NCBI RefSeq assembly: GCF_022179645.1
Contig: NZ_BPRA01000004.1
Location: 60,055 to 124,054 of the forward strand
DNA from: Methylobacterium thuringiense
Lineage (GTDB): Bacteria; Pseudomonadota; Alphaproteobacteria; Rhizobiales; Beijerinckiaceae
Direction: 5' to 3'
DNA length: 64,000 bases
How positions within the stretch are numbered: the stretch's first letter is position 1; every line of letters starts with the position of its first letter. The translations under genes were made by a program, and so were the position numbers. Positions 51,594 through 60,746 of this stretch are shown here, piece after piece. A model generated the notes under the pieces. That model was given only the letters and a program-made list of their open reading frames with translations, searched no databases and was not told the DNA's origin.

Positions 51594-52547
51594 ATGACAG
51601 CAACACTCGAAGATGTCTTGCTCGCCATAACCAGCGCGTTCGCCCTGGCCGGACAGGTGCCCGACCTGCAGTCGCAGCTTGCTGCCAAGCAGGCCGAGGT
51701 CGAGGCCGCGAACGCACAAATCACGGCTCTGAAGGCAGCGGCGCCAACCACCCCCGCGCCCCAGCCCGATCCCACGCCACCGCCTGCTCCACCGGTCACC
51801 GTCACCTTCAAGGAGTTGCCGGTCGACGGCAAGGTCGTGAACATCGCCGGCTTGTCCTGGGCCGCGCAGACTCCGCGCGTCCTGGCGGGCTCCGACGGAA
51901 GCTATCGCTTTTCGGCCAAGGCAGGCGAGCGCGCCAACTTCGATCCGCCGCGCAAGATCCGCTCCGAGTTCGTAGGGCTGACCCGGTTCGGCAAGGGCGA
52001 GGAGATCCGCCTCAAGGGCACGTTCAACATCGACCCGGCCTCGGTGTTCACGGGCGCAGAATGGTGCTCGATCGTTCAGATCCATCAGTGGGACACCCGC
52101 CGCGCCGACGGTGTTCCGGTCAACGCGAGCCCGATGTTCGCGATGGATCTGTTGCCCGATCCCAAGACCGGCAAGCCGTTCCTACAGGTCCGCGGCGAGA
52201 CCGGGCGCGGAACGCAGCCGACGTTTTCGCCGATGCGGATCCTCGGCAAGCTGCCCGACGTCACGCTCGGCGTGGACCACACCTTCGATCTGCGTGTCGT
52301 GGACGGCCACGGCTCGAACGGCCGCATCTCGGTCTGGATCGATGGCGTTGCCCTGGTTGATCGCTCCGACATCCCGACCGGCTACGAGTACGTCGACCTT
52401 CTCTCCAACGCCTTCCCGATCAAGGGCAAGCCACAGGAGACCGCCAGCTATCTCAAGATGGGGATCTACGCGGGCAAGGGCTCGGGCGACGCGCCACCGC
52501 CGCTCGTGTCCGTCGCCTTCACCCTGCGCGACCTGTCGTCGAAGTGA
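51594..52547 (+). CDS. Polysaccharide-lyase-like virion protein
   Basis: 317 residues. A short coiled coil (LQSQLAAKQAEVEAANAQIT) and Pro linker precede a concanavalin-like jelly roll. KIRSEFVGLTRFGKGEEIRL resembles the (Q/I)RSE motif of alginate and heparin lyase-type enzymes, and QIHQWDTRRADG and MKMGIYAG-like YLKMGIYAGKGSG fit the same fold. A depolymerase of host capsule is probable; catalysis is inferred. Confidence 0.7.
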   Translation: MTATLEDVLLAITSAFALAGQVPDLQSQLAAKQAEVEAANAQITALKAAAPTTPAPQPDPTPPPAPPVTVTFKELPVDGKVVNIAGLSWAAQTPRVLAGSDGSYRFSAKAGERANFDPPRKIRSEFVGLTRFGKGEEIRLKGTFNIDPASVFTGAEWCSIVQIHQWDTRRADGVPVNASPMFAMDLLPDPKTGKPFLQVRGETGRGTQPTFSPMRILGKLPDVTLGVDHTFDLRVVDGHGSNGRISVWIDGVALVDRSDIPTGYEYVDLLSNAFPIKGKPQETASYLKMGIYAGKGSGDAPPPLVSVAFTLRDLSSK

Positions 52548-52554
52548 TCCTGGC

Positions 52555-53181
52555 GTGAGCGCCATCACGATCACGGCGCGGCGGGGGCCAGCCATCTCGG
52601 TGAGATCGGCCGGGCGCGCTTCGGTGGTAGCGGTTGCTGTCCCTGGGCCGCAGGGCGCTCAGGGTAGCCAGGGCGCACCGGGGGAGCGCGGGCCGGCCGG
52701 CGTCGCCAAGGGCTTCGGAACAATCGACTACACCGACCACGATGCTGGAACGGCTTTGACGTTGCCGCCGGCGACGTGGGTCCGGCTGATCCGCAATCTC
52801 ACGCCGTCGCCAGCCAACTTCAACCTGCCGTCCGGTCCGTGGGACGGGTTCGGGTTCTGGGACAATGCGTCGAGCTTGCTGCGCGCGCGCACCCGTGGCG
52901 ACACGCTGCTGATGAAGTTCACCTTCACCATCATCCCTGACCAGCAGGCCGGCGGGTTGCGTTTTGCGGTCCGTCCCGGTGACGATCCAGCTTTCGACTT
53001 CGGCCCAGAGCCGATCGTCCTGACCACGGATGCTGGCGATCCACAGACCGGGTCGGAGACATTCTTCGTCCAGTGCCGCCCGCGCTTCGTCGATCAGGGC
53101 GCGCAGATCTACATCATGGCCACCACAGGCGGGACGCTGATGCAGTTCTCTCCAGAGATCACGCCGCTGGGGTTCGCGTGA
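52555..53181 (+). CDS. Fibre-like protein with collagen-type repeat
   Basis: 208 residues, GTG start. After ~25 residues a collagen-like GPQGAQGSQGAPGERGPAG stretch leads to a beta-rich C-terminal domain (FKFTFTIIPDQ-like, FVQCRPRFVDQGAQIYIMAT). Gly-X-Y repeats commonly trimerise phage fibres. Overlaps the next gene by GTGA. Confidence 0.65.
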   Translation: MSAITITARRGPAISVRSAGRASVVAVAVPGPQGAQGSQGAPGERGPAGVAKGFGTIDYTDHDAGTALTLPPATWVRLIRNLTPSPANFNLPSGPWDGFGFWDNASSLLRARTRGDTLLMKFTFTIIPDQQAGGLRFAVRPGDDPAFDFGPEPIVLTTDAGDPQTGSETFFVQCRPRFVDQGAQIYIMATTGGTLMQFSPEITPLGFA

Positions 53182-53792
53182 CTAAGGCGGTCGGCTTCGA
53201 CGAGATGACCGGCTCACTCGTCATCATGGACAACGGCGTTTTCCCCGCCGGTTCGCTGATCGCCTATCCCTCACCTTGGCCAGAGCGGATCCAAGTCGAC
53301 TCCATCGCCGGACGCGGCGAGCAGATCATCGAATGGCACGACGTGCGCCGGCTTGATCCCGCCGACCCGTGGATGCCGGCGAGCCTAGACGAGGCGCTGG
53401 CATACCTGCGAGGCGAATTCGCGAAGCGGCCTGCGGTTGAAGACGGCTTCGTACTCACCGAGGCGGCAAGCACTGCGATGGGCGGGCATCGTGTCGTCGC
53501 GCGGCGCGATGGGGCCTTGGTCTACGCGACTTATGACGATCCGGCAGCCGTCGAAGCCGTCATCGGCGTGACGCGCGGGGCCGTAGATGTTGGCGGAACG
53601 CCAGACATCCAGCGTGTCGGCCCTTTGCAAGAACCGTCGTGGTCCTGGGCCGACGGGCCGGTCTACCTCGGTGCCAACGGGCAGCTAACGCAGCAGGCGC
53701 CCGAGCACGGCGCGGTTCTGCAGATGGGCGTCGCCGTATCTCCGACGACCGTCTTCCTCGACATCCAAGAACCCTATCACCTGACATCATAA
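53178..53792 (+). CDS. Hypothetical tail-region protein
   Basis: 204 residues, GTG start overlapping the previous stop. TKAVGFDEMTGSLVIMDNGV opens a mixed protein; the C-terminal half (VYATYDDPAAVEAVIGVTRG, WADGPVYLGANGQLTQQAPE, VLQMGVAVSPTTVFLDIQEP) is like the short beta-structured domain found in phage spike accessory proteins. Confidence 0.6.
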   Translation: MTKAVGFDEMTGSLVIMDNGVFPAGSLIAYPSPWPERIQVDSIAGRGEQIIEWHDVRRLDPADPWMPASLDEALAYLRGEFAKRPAVEDGFVLTEAASTAMGGHRVVARRDGALVYATYDDPAAVEAVIGVTRGAVDVGGTPDIQRVGPLQEPSWSWADGPVYLGANGQLTQQAPEHGAVLQMGVAVSPTTVFLDIQEPYHLTS

Positions 53793-53804
53793 GGAGCCGC
53801 CGGC

Positions 53805-54320
53805 ATGGCAGCGAAAACCTTTGCGCGTCGCGTCAGCGGCATCTGGCGTGAAATCCTCGGCGTGGTCATTTCGACCGGGGCGGCCAATGCGGGCGACATC
53901 CCCGCGCTCGACGACACCGGCCACCTCGACCCTTCCGTCATGCCGGTGAGCTATGGCGCAGACGTGAAGGTGCTGCCCGCCACGGAGGCGCTGTCCGCCA
54001 GCAACCTCGTCAACGTCTGGAGCAGCAGCGGCACGGCCTCCGTGCGCAAGGCCGATGCGACCGCAGAGGGCAAGCCCTGTCACGGCTTCGTGCTCGACTC
54101 CGTGGCGTCCGGCACCAGCGTCACCGTTTATTTCGGGCGCAAGATCACCGGTCTGACCGGCATCGTGCCGGGGCAGCGCTATTATCTCGACACGACGGCC
54201 GGCGGCTTCACCGCGACGCCGATCAGCGGCGCCGGGAAAGTCGATCAGTTCGTTGGCGAGGGCATTTCGACCACCGAGATCGGCTTCGAGCCCGACGACT
54301 ACGTGGTCAAGGCTGCGTGA
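53805..54320 (+). CDS. Putative spike-base/virion accessory protein
   Basis: 171 residues, AGGAG site. The second half (KPCHGFVLDSVASGTSVTVY, GLTGIVPGQRYYLDTTAGGF, VGEGISTTEIGFEPDDYVVK) is the compact beta domain of capsid- or tail-associated decorations. This motif recurs, in weaker form, in the preceding gene. Confidence 0.6.
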   Translation: MAAKTFARRVSGIWREILGVVISTGAANAGDIPALDDTGHLDPSVMPVSYGADVKVLPATEALSASNLVNVWSSSGTASVRKADATAEGKPCHGFVLDSVASGTSVTVYFGRKITGLTGIVPGQRYYLDTTAGGFTATPISGAGKVDQFVGEGISTTEIGFEPDDYVVKAA

Positions 54321-54323
54321 TCC

Positions 54324-54704
54324 GTGGGGCAGCGGCGTGCTCTCTGTCGGATCCTGGGGGTCACGCGCGAGCTTCCGCTCGGTGACAAGCCCGGCGGCTC
54401 GTGGGCCAAGGCGATCTCGTTGTCCGCCCTGTCCGGCGGCGCCTTCACGCAGGACATCCCAGCCGGGATCTTTGCCGCGCTGCCGGTGATCAATCACGCC
54501 ATTGAGGCGACCGGAACCCGCGATTACGCCCTGCGCATCACGGGTCGGACGATGAACGCCACGACGAAGATCGTTACCATCACGGGCACTGTGCGGCAGT
54601 CCAGGCTGCTGCCTGGAACTTTACTGATTTCGGGCGGCAACGAGACGTTCGAAACGCTGACGTCGGCTGTGACGCTGCACCTGAGCGCCGAAGAGAGCGA
54701 CTGA
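54324..54704 (+). CDS. Hypothetical tail-region protein
   Basis: 126 residues, GTG start 4 bases after the previous stop. GAFTQDIPAGIFAALPVINH and ALRITGRTMNATTKIVTITG are beta-rich; the overall size fits the small structural proteins of this block. Confidence 0.55.
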   Translation: MGQRRALCRILGVTRELPLGDKPGGSWAKAISLSALSGGAFTQDIPAGIFAALPVINHAIEATGTRDYALRITGRTMNATTKIVTITGTVRQSRLLPGTLLISGGNETFETLTSAVTLHLSAEESD

Positions 54705-54711
54705 CGCCTTC

Positions 54712-54837
54712 GTGCCCCGCCGCAAGCCGCCGATACCCAACCTTACGCACGACGAACTCCGCGCCCTGACAGAGGCCGGCCTCCTCGCGGCTCATCGTTA
54801 CCGCGCGATCTGCGCCGAGCGAGGCTGGACGGCCTAG
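54712..54837 (+). CDS. 41-residue basic protein
   Basis: GTG start; PRRKPPIPNLTHDELRALTE then AGLLAAHRYRAICAERGWTA. It resembles a short helical peptide encoded between spike genes. Low support except for compact placement. Confidence 0.45.
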   Translation: MPRRKPPIPNLTHDELRALTEAGLLAAHRYRAICAERGWTA

Positions 54838-54877
54838 CCGCCGCCTCTGCGGCCCGCCCACCCACCGGGAAACATTC

Positions 54878-57112
54878 ATGGCTGATCTGGTCACCATTGC
54901 GGTGCCGGCGCTTCCGGCTGGCGCTGCCATTACCGGCAACGAGCTCGTCCCCGTCCACCAGAACGGGCGGCTGGTCAGGATGCGGCAGGTCGATCTGTCT
55001 GCGGCCGGCGCGGTCCTGCGGACTGCTGGCGCGACGATCCCCGACTGGACTGTCGTCGTCGCCATCAACGGTAAGGTCTATCCTGCCGATCCGCGCGTAG
55101 TCGCGCACTGCGGGTTGGTGCTTGGCCTTGTCATCGCTGGCGTGCCGAGCGGTACGACAGCACGTGTCCAGTTTTCCGGTGATCTTGCTGGAACGCCGAG
55201 CTCGTATGCTTCTGGAGTGCCGCTGTTCATTTCTGACGGGACTGGCGGCGTACCGTTGGGCGGGCTGACGGTAACCGCTCCGAGTGCCGTCGGGTACTGG
55301 TCACAGCGTGTTGCGACGTCTGGCAGCGGTTCGACAGCCGTCCTTGATCTCGGCCTCGCCGGCATCATCGACGATGGCCTGCCTCTCGTTCTGGCCTCCA
55401 ATCCCAACACCGCCACGCCGACCGCCAACGGCCTGATGTCCGCGGCGGACAAGGTGAAGGTGGACGGGCTTCAGGTCGCATTGGATGCGCGGGCTCCGAT
55501 CCTGGCGACGCTTGTGGCCAACGGAACGGTGGACGATCGCACTGCCCTCTCAGTCGCCGATGCGCTTCAGGGCTTCGGGGAATGGCTGCTCAAGCCCGGC
55601 ACGATCCGCATCTCATCAAACATCACCCTCTCGGCGCACTATCGCTTCCCGCGCGGCGTGATGCTGAAGCCCGACAATGGCGTCACGATCACGTTCAACG
55701 GCGGCATCACGGCAGGTGCGTACCAGATCTTCGACCTGTCCGCCGGCGGCTCCGTTGCGGGTTTGAAGATCGCTCAGATCGACTGGTTCCACTCCCTGCA
55801 AGGGGTACAGAGCGATTGCCAGCCGTTTTGCCAGAAGGCGTTTGATGCCGTGGTCGATGGCGCTCCTGTCTATTGGGGCGTTGGACCGTACTACTGGGGC
55901 ACTGGCCGACTTGAGTTGGCCCGAGGCCAGCAGTCACGCGGCGTCGGTGGCAGGGGGACCAAAATCCGCTGGCTCACTAGCACGACGAATTTCATTCACG
56001 TCCCGTCGGGGAACTATTACGGCCACGTGATCGACGGATTTGACTGCGGGGTCGCAAACTATGCGCTTCGGCCAACTTCTGGGATCTGCTTCCATCTGGA
56101 GCAAGGGTCGGTCCATCTGTCAGATTTTACTATTCAAAGCGCGGCAATTGGGGTGTATCTTAAGGGGTCTTCGACCGGCTTCATGAATAACTTCGTCATT
56201 CAGGAGTGTTTGACCGCCGGAATTTTTAACGAGGGCACAAATGACGTCTTTGCCAGCGATTTTATCATTTCATCTCTTTGGGATACCGTCACTGTCAGCA
56301 ATTTATCCGGCAATTTCCAGGTCGGAGAACAGCTTGTTGTGAGCGGAACGCCATACAAAGGCGTCTACTTGACGCCATTGGGCGGAAATAAGCACAGACT
56401 GCGGCTTCCGATAACTACGGTAACGACGTCGACCACGATTACGGGCGTAAGTTCAGGGGCATCAGCGACCTTTGTCGCAATCAATTACGATTTCGGCCTT
56501 GGTTGCATCCGTCTTTTCGGCGGCAACGTCGAATCCTTCTCAATGGTCAACGGAGACGTCATCGGCGGTCGATACCCACTCAGCACGGATGGAACCGCAT
56601 TTGCGCGCGGCTCCTGCCCAGCCTTCAATAAAGCAACAAATGTCTACTTCGACACATCGCACGACGGACTGCAGCTCACTAACACCGGCAAATTTGTTTT
56701 CACAAATTGCTGGAGTACCGGGCATTCTGGAAACGGTGTTGATCTTGGAAGCACAGATGGCGTTCAGTGGGCTTTCTCTCAGATAACTGGGAACCTCGCA
56801 TGGGGTGTCAACGCGAGCGCAGGCAACAAGCACTTTGATTTTGCCTTTTGCGATCTCTCTTTGAATCAAGTAGGCGGCATTACCATCGGCACGGGCGTAA
56901 GAACCAACCTCAAATTCAGAATTGTTTTCTGCAACTTTGATGTAGACTTTACTCAGCCAAACAATTTTTCTGCTTATGCCGTAAATCTCAATGAAAACTC
57001 GTGTGACTACTACACCGTTGCCGGCAATATCTGGACGTCCATAGCTATAACAAAATTCAAGGACGACAGCACCGCAACGAACAAAAACATAAACTCGCCT
57101 GCAAACATGTGA
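54878..57112 (+). CDS. Tail spike with beta-helix domain (recombinant C-terminus)
   Basis: 744 residues. The N-terminal ~230 residues (ALPAGAAITGNELVPVHQNG, SNPNTATPTANGLMSAADKV) are virion-binding and GC-rich. From ~280 on, a right-handed parallel beta-helix is suggested (GRLELARGQQSRGVGGRGTK, IDGFDCGVANYALRPTSGIC, NGDVIGGRYPLSTDGTAFAR, CWSTGHSGNGVDLGSTDGVQ). From about 56100 the DNA becomes AT-richer with different codon use, a sign of domain exchange. Likely receptor-binding or depolymerising. Confidence 0.8.
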   Translation: MADLVTIAVPALPAGAAITGNELVPVHQNGRLVRMRQVDLSAAGAVLRTAGATIPDWTVVVAINGKVYPADPRVVAHCGLVLGLVIAGVPSGTTARVQFSGDLAGTPSSYASGVPLFISDGTGGVPLGGLTVTAPSAVGYWSQRVATSGSGSTAVLDLGLAGIIDDGLPLVLASNPNTATPTANGLMSAADKVKVDGLQVALDARAPILATLVANGTVDDRTALSVADALQGFGEWLLKPGTIRISSNITLSAHYRFPRGVMLKPDNGVTITFNGGITAGAYQIFDLSAGGSVAGLKIAQIDWFHSLQGVQSDCQPFCQKAFDAVVDGAPVYWGVGPYYWGTGRLELARGQQSRGVGGRGTKIRWLTSTTNFIHVPSGNYYGHVIDGFDCGVANYALRPTSGICFHLEQGSVHLSDFTIQSAAIGVYLKGSSTGFMNNFVIQECLTAGIFNEGTNDVFASDFIISSLWDTVTVSNLSGNFQVGEQLVVSGTPYKGVYLTPLGGNKHRLRLPITTVTTSTTITGVSSGASATFVAINYDFGLGCIRLFGGNVESFSMVNGDVIGGRYPLSTDGTAFARGSCPAFNKATNVYFDTSHDGLQLTNTGKFVFTNCWSTGHSGNGVDLGSTDGVQWAFSQITGNLAWGVNASAGNKHFDFAFCDLSLNQVGGITIGTGVRTNLKFRIVFCNFDVDFTQPNNFSAYAVNLNENSCDYYTVAGNIWTSIAITKFKDDSTATNKNINSPANM

Positions 57113-57118
57113 GGTAAG

Positions 57119-57331
57119 ATGCCAGCCAGCGAGGACAATATCAAGCCGCTCGAAGATCTCATAAATAGATCTGACGCGCCTTATTGCGGCATCAACTACG
57201 CCAATACGCCGATAAAGCGCGCGCTGATGGAACAGGCTTTGGCGCAGGCCATGGCTCTTCAGGCAGGGCAGAGCGGGACTTTGCCGGTGCCTGATCTTCC
57301 GATGCCAGACCCGAACCGCAAGGCAACTTGA
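57119..57331 (+). CDS. Hypothetical small tail-region protein
   Basis: 70 residues, MPASEDNIKPLEDLINRSDA, a Gln/Ala helix (LMEQALAQAMALQAGQSG) and a Pro-rich end. GAGG site. Function unknown. Confidence 0.55.
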   Translation: MPASEDNIKPLEDLINRSDAPYCGINYANTPIKRALMEQALAQAMALQAGQSGTLPVPDLPMPDPNRKAT

Positions 57332-57377
57332 AGCCAACGCTTCACCAGCTTCAATCCGCGCATAATAGGAACCCGCC

Positions 57378-57848
57378 ATGGCAGGTAGCGCCGACGCGCG
57401 CGTGTATCTTCGGAAGACGGACCAGAACGGTGCCGTCACGGAGACCTTCTCGCCCCCGGATCAGTTGATCGCCGCCGCTCCAATCGCGGTCAGGGGCGTG
57501 ATTGCGCCAACGGCGACCCATCTCGCCAACCGGGCCGTGGCCAGCCATACCGCGGTTGCCAACACGAACTACACCGTGCTCGCCTCCGATGTTCATGTGG
57601 GCTTCGCCTCGCTGACGGCCTCACGGGTCGTGACCCTCTGCGACGTCGACACGTATCCCCTCGGCCAGGATCTCGTCATCGGCGACGAGACGGGCGCCTG
57701 CTCCGACGCCATCCGCATCACGGTTCAGATTGGCGGCGGCACGGGCGACAGCATCCCGCAGCAGAGCGATGGAATCATCGTCCTGGCCTATCCCTACGCG
57801 TCCGTTCGCCTTCGCCGCGGGGCCGCCAACATCTGGTTGATCGTTTGA
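57378..57848 (+). CDS. Hypothetical virion-region protein
   Basis: 156 residues. ADARVYLRKTDQNGAVTETF, then a beta-rich domain (NTNYTVLASDVHVGFASLTA, SRVVTLCDVDTYPLGQDLVI, GDETGACSDAIRITVQIGGG) similar to fibre tips or spike caps. TGATG overlap with the next gene. Confidence 0.6.
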   Translation: MAGSADARVYLRKTDQNGAVTETFSPPDQLIAAAPIAVRGVIAPTATHLANRAVASHTAVANTNYTVLASDVHVGFASLTASRVVTLCDVDTYPLGQDLVIGDETGACSDAIRITVQIGGGTGDSIPQQSDGIIVLAYPYASVRLRRGAANIWLIV

Positions 57849-59608
57849 TGCGCCAATTCCGTTTCGCCGCTGTCCTGCTGGCCTCGACCGCGCTTTCGGC
57901 GGCTCAAGTCCATGCCGACCAGATCCTCGGACCCGGCCGGATCGACAACAGCGGGAACCTCACCCTTCCCGGCGGCCCCAAACTCGGGAAATGGCAGGCC
58001 GGCAAATACAACGCAACGCCGGACCTTCTGACGCTTCCCTCGACCGACCAAGGCTCGACCGGCAACCTGTCCGGCATGAGCGTCACGCTGCCGAGCGGGG
58101 TGTCGCGTTCGCTGGCATCGAAGCTCGGCGAACGGAAGTCGATCGCGGATTACGTGCTGCCGGCCGACAATGGCGACTATGCGCTGGCCATTGAGCGGGC
58201 TGCAGCCGCGGGCGTCAAGGATCTGATCCTGCCAGCGGGGCCGCAGTACACCCTCAAGCGAGCGTTCAATCTCCCGAACGCGGATATGCGGATCACCTGC
58301 GAAGGGCGCAAGAACACCGAAGTCCGCCTACTCGGCGCAAACGATTATTTTGGCATCATCGGCAACACCACGTCGGTCAGTTACAACTTCTATATGGAGG
58401 GCTGCCTTTTCACGAAGGAGCTGGCCTCCTCGGCTGGGGCGGTTCTCAAGATCCAGAACGTCTACAAGTGGGGCTTCAGCCACCACCGCATCTTCGGCGA
58501 AAACAAAATCTGGCGCGTGCTTGAACTCGCATCGGCCTCGTCGATGATCAGCCGAGATGTAGATGTGGACAGCGTCCGTGAGCGAGCCGTTTATGCGACC
58601 GCAGGGAATGGCCTGCCTGGGACACTGAACGGCTACAACATCGATCACGTTTATGATCTCTGGTACGTCATTGGCGCCAACGGCGTTTCTGCCGACCCTG
58701 CCAATGATGGCGTGTTCTATTTTGTGGACAATTTCGCTGCGATTTGGTTCCTCGGCCCGAAGATTGCCAGCCACAAGGGGTACGGCATCTATCTGAAGGG
58801 TACGCTGGCCAACAGGGGCATCAACACCCTCAACATGGTGCATAATCCGAACATCGAAGCTGGCTTGGTTCCGAGCGGGTCGGTGTACTTTGGTGCGGTC
58901 GCCGCATCGCATATCGGAGGCCCGTCTTCGTGGAGTACGGGCAAGGGAGCGGGGCTTGCTTCGATCCGCCTCGGACCCGACAGCCAGGGCAACTTCGTGC
59001 GGCAGATCCAACTCGGGGTGGCCGGCGCGGGCTATGGCGTGTTCGACGAAGGTACACTCAACACCGTCGAGGACATGGATCTCATCGGCTATGACGCCGC
59101 GGCCGACACGGGCCTCGTTATCGGTGCGACCGCGCGCAAAGGCCGGTATCGACGCAACAAGGTCGCCCAGTTCACCCGTGCGATCCTAGACGCGAGCCCT
59201 GACAATGCGGGGCACGTCATTGAGGGCCTGGACTACACCGGGATCACTGGCACACCGCTGACCGGTCTTGCCGGCAGCGCCACCAGCAACAAGATCGTCA
59301 ACGGCATCAACAACCTCGATGCCAGCGCGCCGACGCTTCCGGCTGCGGCGACGCTCTCGCTTCCCGACAAAGGCAACACGTTCACCATCAACACGGCTGG
59401 AACGATCAACGGCATCACGCCGACCTATATCGGCCGCCGTGCAACGCTGCTCTTGGCGCAGTCCGGGACCACGCTAAATGACCTTCAGTCGGTTGCTGGA
59501 ACGGGGGCGTTCTATCTGTCCAAACCTCTGACGACGACGGACGGGAAGACCCGCGTCACGGTCGAATGGCGTGGCGACTACTGGTGGGACGTCTCGCGTA
59601 CGCCGTGA
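57848..59608 (+). CDS. Beta-helix tail spike-like protein with signal peptide
   Basis: 586 residues. MRQFRFAAVLLASTALSAAQ then VHADQ is a textbook Sec signal with a likely cleavage after HA. The rest is a pectate-lyase-like beta-helix (LGERKSIADYVLPADNGDYA, LILPAGPQYTLKRAFNLPNA, GTLNTVEDMDLIGYDAAADT). The last ~100 residues include a repeat-like cap (GTINGITPTYIGRRATLLLA) found in spikes. A signal peptide is unexpected for a virion spike. The 3' end overlaps the opposing gene. Confidence 0.75.
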   Translation: MRQFRFAAVLLASTALSAAQVHADQILGPGRIDNSGNLTLPGGPKLGKWQAGKYNATPDLLTLPSTDQGSTGNLSGMSVTLPSGVSRSLASKLGERKSIADYVLPADNGDYALAIERAAAAGVKDLILPAGPQYTLKRAFNLPNADMRITCEGRKNTEVRLLGANDYFGIIGNTTSVSYNFYMEGCLFTKELASSAGAVLKIQNVYKWGFSHHRIFGENKIWRVLELASASSMISRDVDVDSVRERAVYATAGNGLPGTLNGYNIDHVYDLWYVIGANGVSADPANDGVFYFVDNFAAIWFLGPKIASHKGYGIYLKGTLANRGINTLNMVHNPNIEAGLVPSGSVYFGAVAASHIGGPSSWSTGKGAGLASIRLGPDSQGNFVRQIQLGVAGAGYGVFDEGTLNTVEDMDLIGYDAAADTGLVIGATARKGRYRRNKVAQFTRAILDASPDNAGHVIEGLDYTGITGTPLTGLAGSATSNKIVNGINNLDASAPTLPAAATLSLPDKGNTFTINTAGTINGITPTYIGRRATLLLAQSGTTLNDLQSVAGTGAFYLSKPLTTTDGKTRVTVEWRGDYWWDVSRTP

Positions 59609-60519
59609 GCCTCCGAGAACATGCCTGAAACCGCACTCTCCATCGCAGACACGATCTCGGTTTCGAATTTTAAGCCGCCAGAGCTGATATAGTGCTGGTG
59701 TTGTGACCAATCGTAATCGGGTGAAGGTCGGACTACGTCGGCAATCGTGACGTTGGGAACATCGCTCGATGCTACACTCACGCCATTTGTTGCCAAACAC
59801 AAAAAGCTCATCTCGTTCGAGCCCAGCGATCTGACTGCCTCAAAGGTCTTTAGGACATAATCGAAGTGCGGCTGATCGAGGTGCGATGACACATGCAACA
59901 CGAGGGTGGTCGGCTGACCGTCGTTGAGGGCGTCGAGAAAGGACCGGATGCGCTTGGCGTATCGGAATTTCGTCTCGGCGAAATCGTTTTCGGCCCAGCG
60001 TTTTCCGTGTTCGTGGTTGAACCAAGAACCGTGCGTGTCGCTGACCGGGAAGCCGAGGTCTGAACGGTACACTAGATTATCGGTGTACCCCGCGAACCCC
60101 GAACTCAAGATCCCTGGCAGCGCGCCGACCGGCGATATGTTTAGATCGAATGGATGTGAGAGTTCTCCCAGTGCGCGAGGGCGCTTCAGTCCCCATCGCG
60201 TAGCAATGGTTCGAGGAAGACAATCGGTTCCTAAAGATACGATTTTTTTCCATTTTCCAAAATTTGAAATACGGCTATCGATCACCTTCGTAAGAAAGTC
60301 CGCATGTGCGCGCATATCTTGGTTCGCGCTTGAAATCTTTTCCCATATATCAATAACGTCAGAGCGAGAAAGTACAATTTTTACTGTGCAGTAAAAATAC
60401 ACATACTCACCACACAGGTAGTCAACGCGCTCTGGCCACCCATCATGGTCCCTGTCCGCTTTTTCCAAAGTTGAGTCTATGTTATCTAGGTATTTTAGCC
60501 ATAGATGAGGCATCGGCAT
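59578..60519 (-). CDS. DUF1796 papain-like protein (moron)
   Basis: 313 residues. IVSLGTDCLPRTIATRWGLK, ELSHPFDLNISPVGALPGIL and SSGFAGYTD match DUF1796, a putative papain-like cysteine peptidase family often found in surface glycan loci. The upstream ~85 residues are a separate variable part. Oriented against the late operon; GC content is lower than in flanking phage genes. Confidence 0.7.
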   Translation of the reverse strand: MPMPHLWLKYLDNIDSTLEKADRDHDGWPERVDYLCGEYVYFYCTVKIVLSRSDVIDIWEKISSANQDMRAHADFLTKVIDSRISNFGKWKKIVSLGTDCLPRTIATRWGLKRPRALGELSHPFDLNISPVGALPGILSSGFAGYTDNLVYRSDLGFPVSDTHGSWFNHEHGKRWAENDFAETKFRYAKRIRSFLDALNDGQPTTLVLHVSSHLDQPHFDYVLKTFEAVRSLGSNEMSFLCLATNGVSVASSDVPNVTIADVVRPSPDYDWSQHQHYISSGGLKFETEIVSAMESAVSGMFSEAHGVRETSHQ

Positions 60520-60746
60520 TGCGCGTCGCTACTCAAGCTCTTGATTAATCTTAATATAACGCCCCGAGTATGGCCGCGCATTTTTTGAATGGCAAGATGT
60601 CGACCGCCCCGGCGCAGCCGGCCAGTGGCGTAACGCTAACTTTCTTCCCAGACCGCTTGCTACAACGTATGGGGGCAATTTCGGCGCACTGATGTGTTGC
60701 GGTGGCCACTAGCGAAGAGCCGTAGGTCTGTCGCGACGAGACCGCC
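60520..60746. other. 227-base gap between two leftward accessory genes
   Basis: No gene or clear promoter is seen. The stretch holds mixed composition; a TAATATAA-like AT-rich sequence near 60551 (reading leftward) may belong to the promoter of the DUF1796 gene. Confidence 0.4.
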
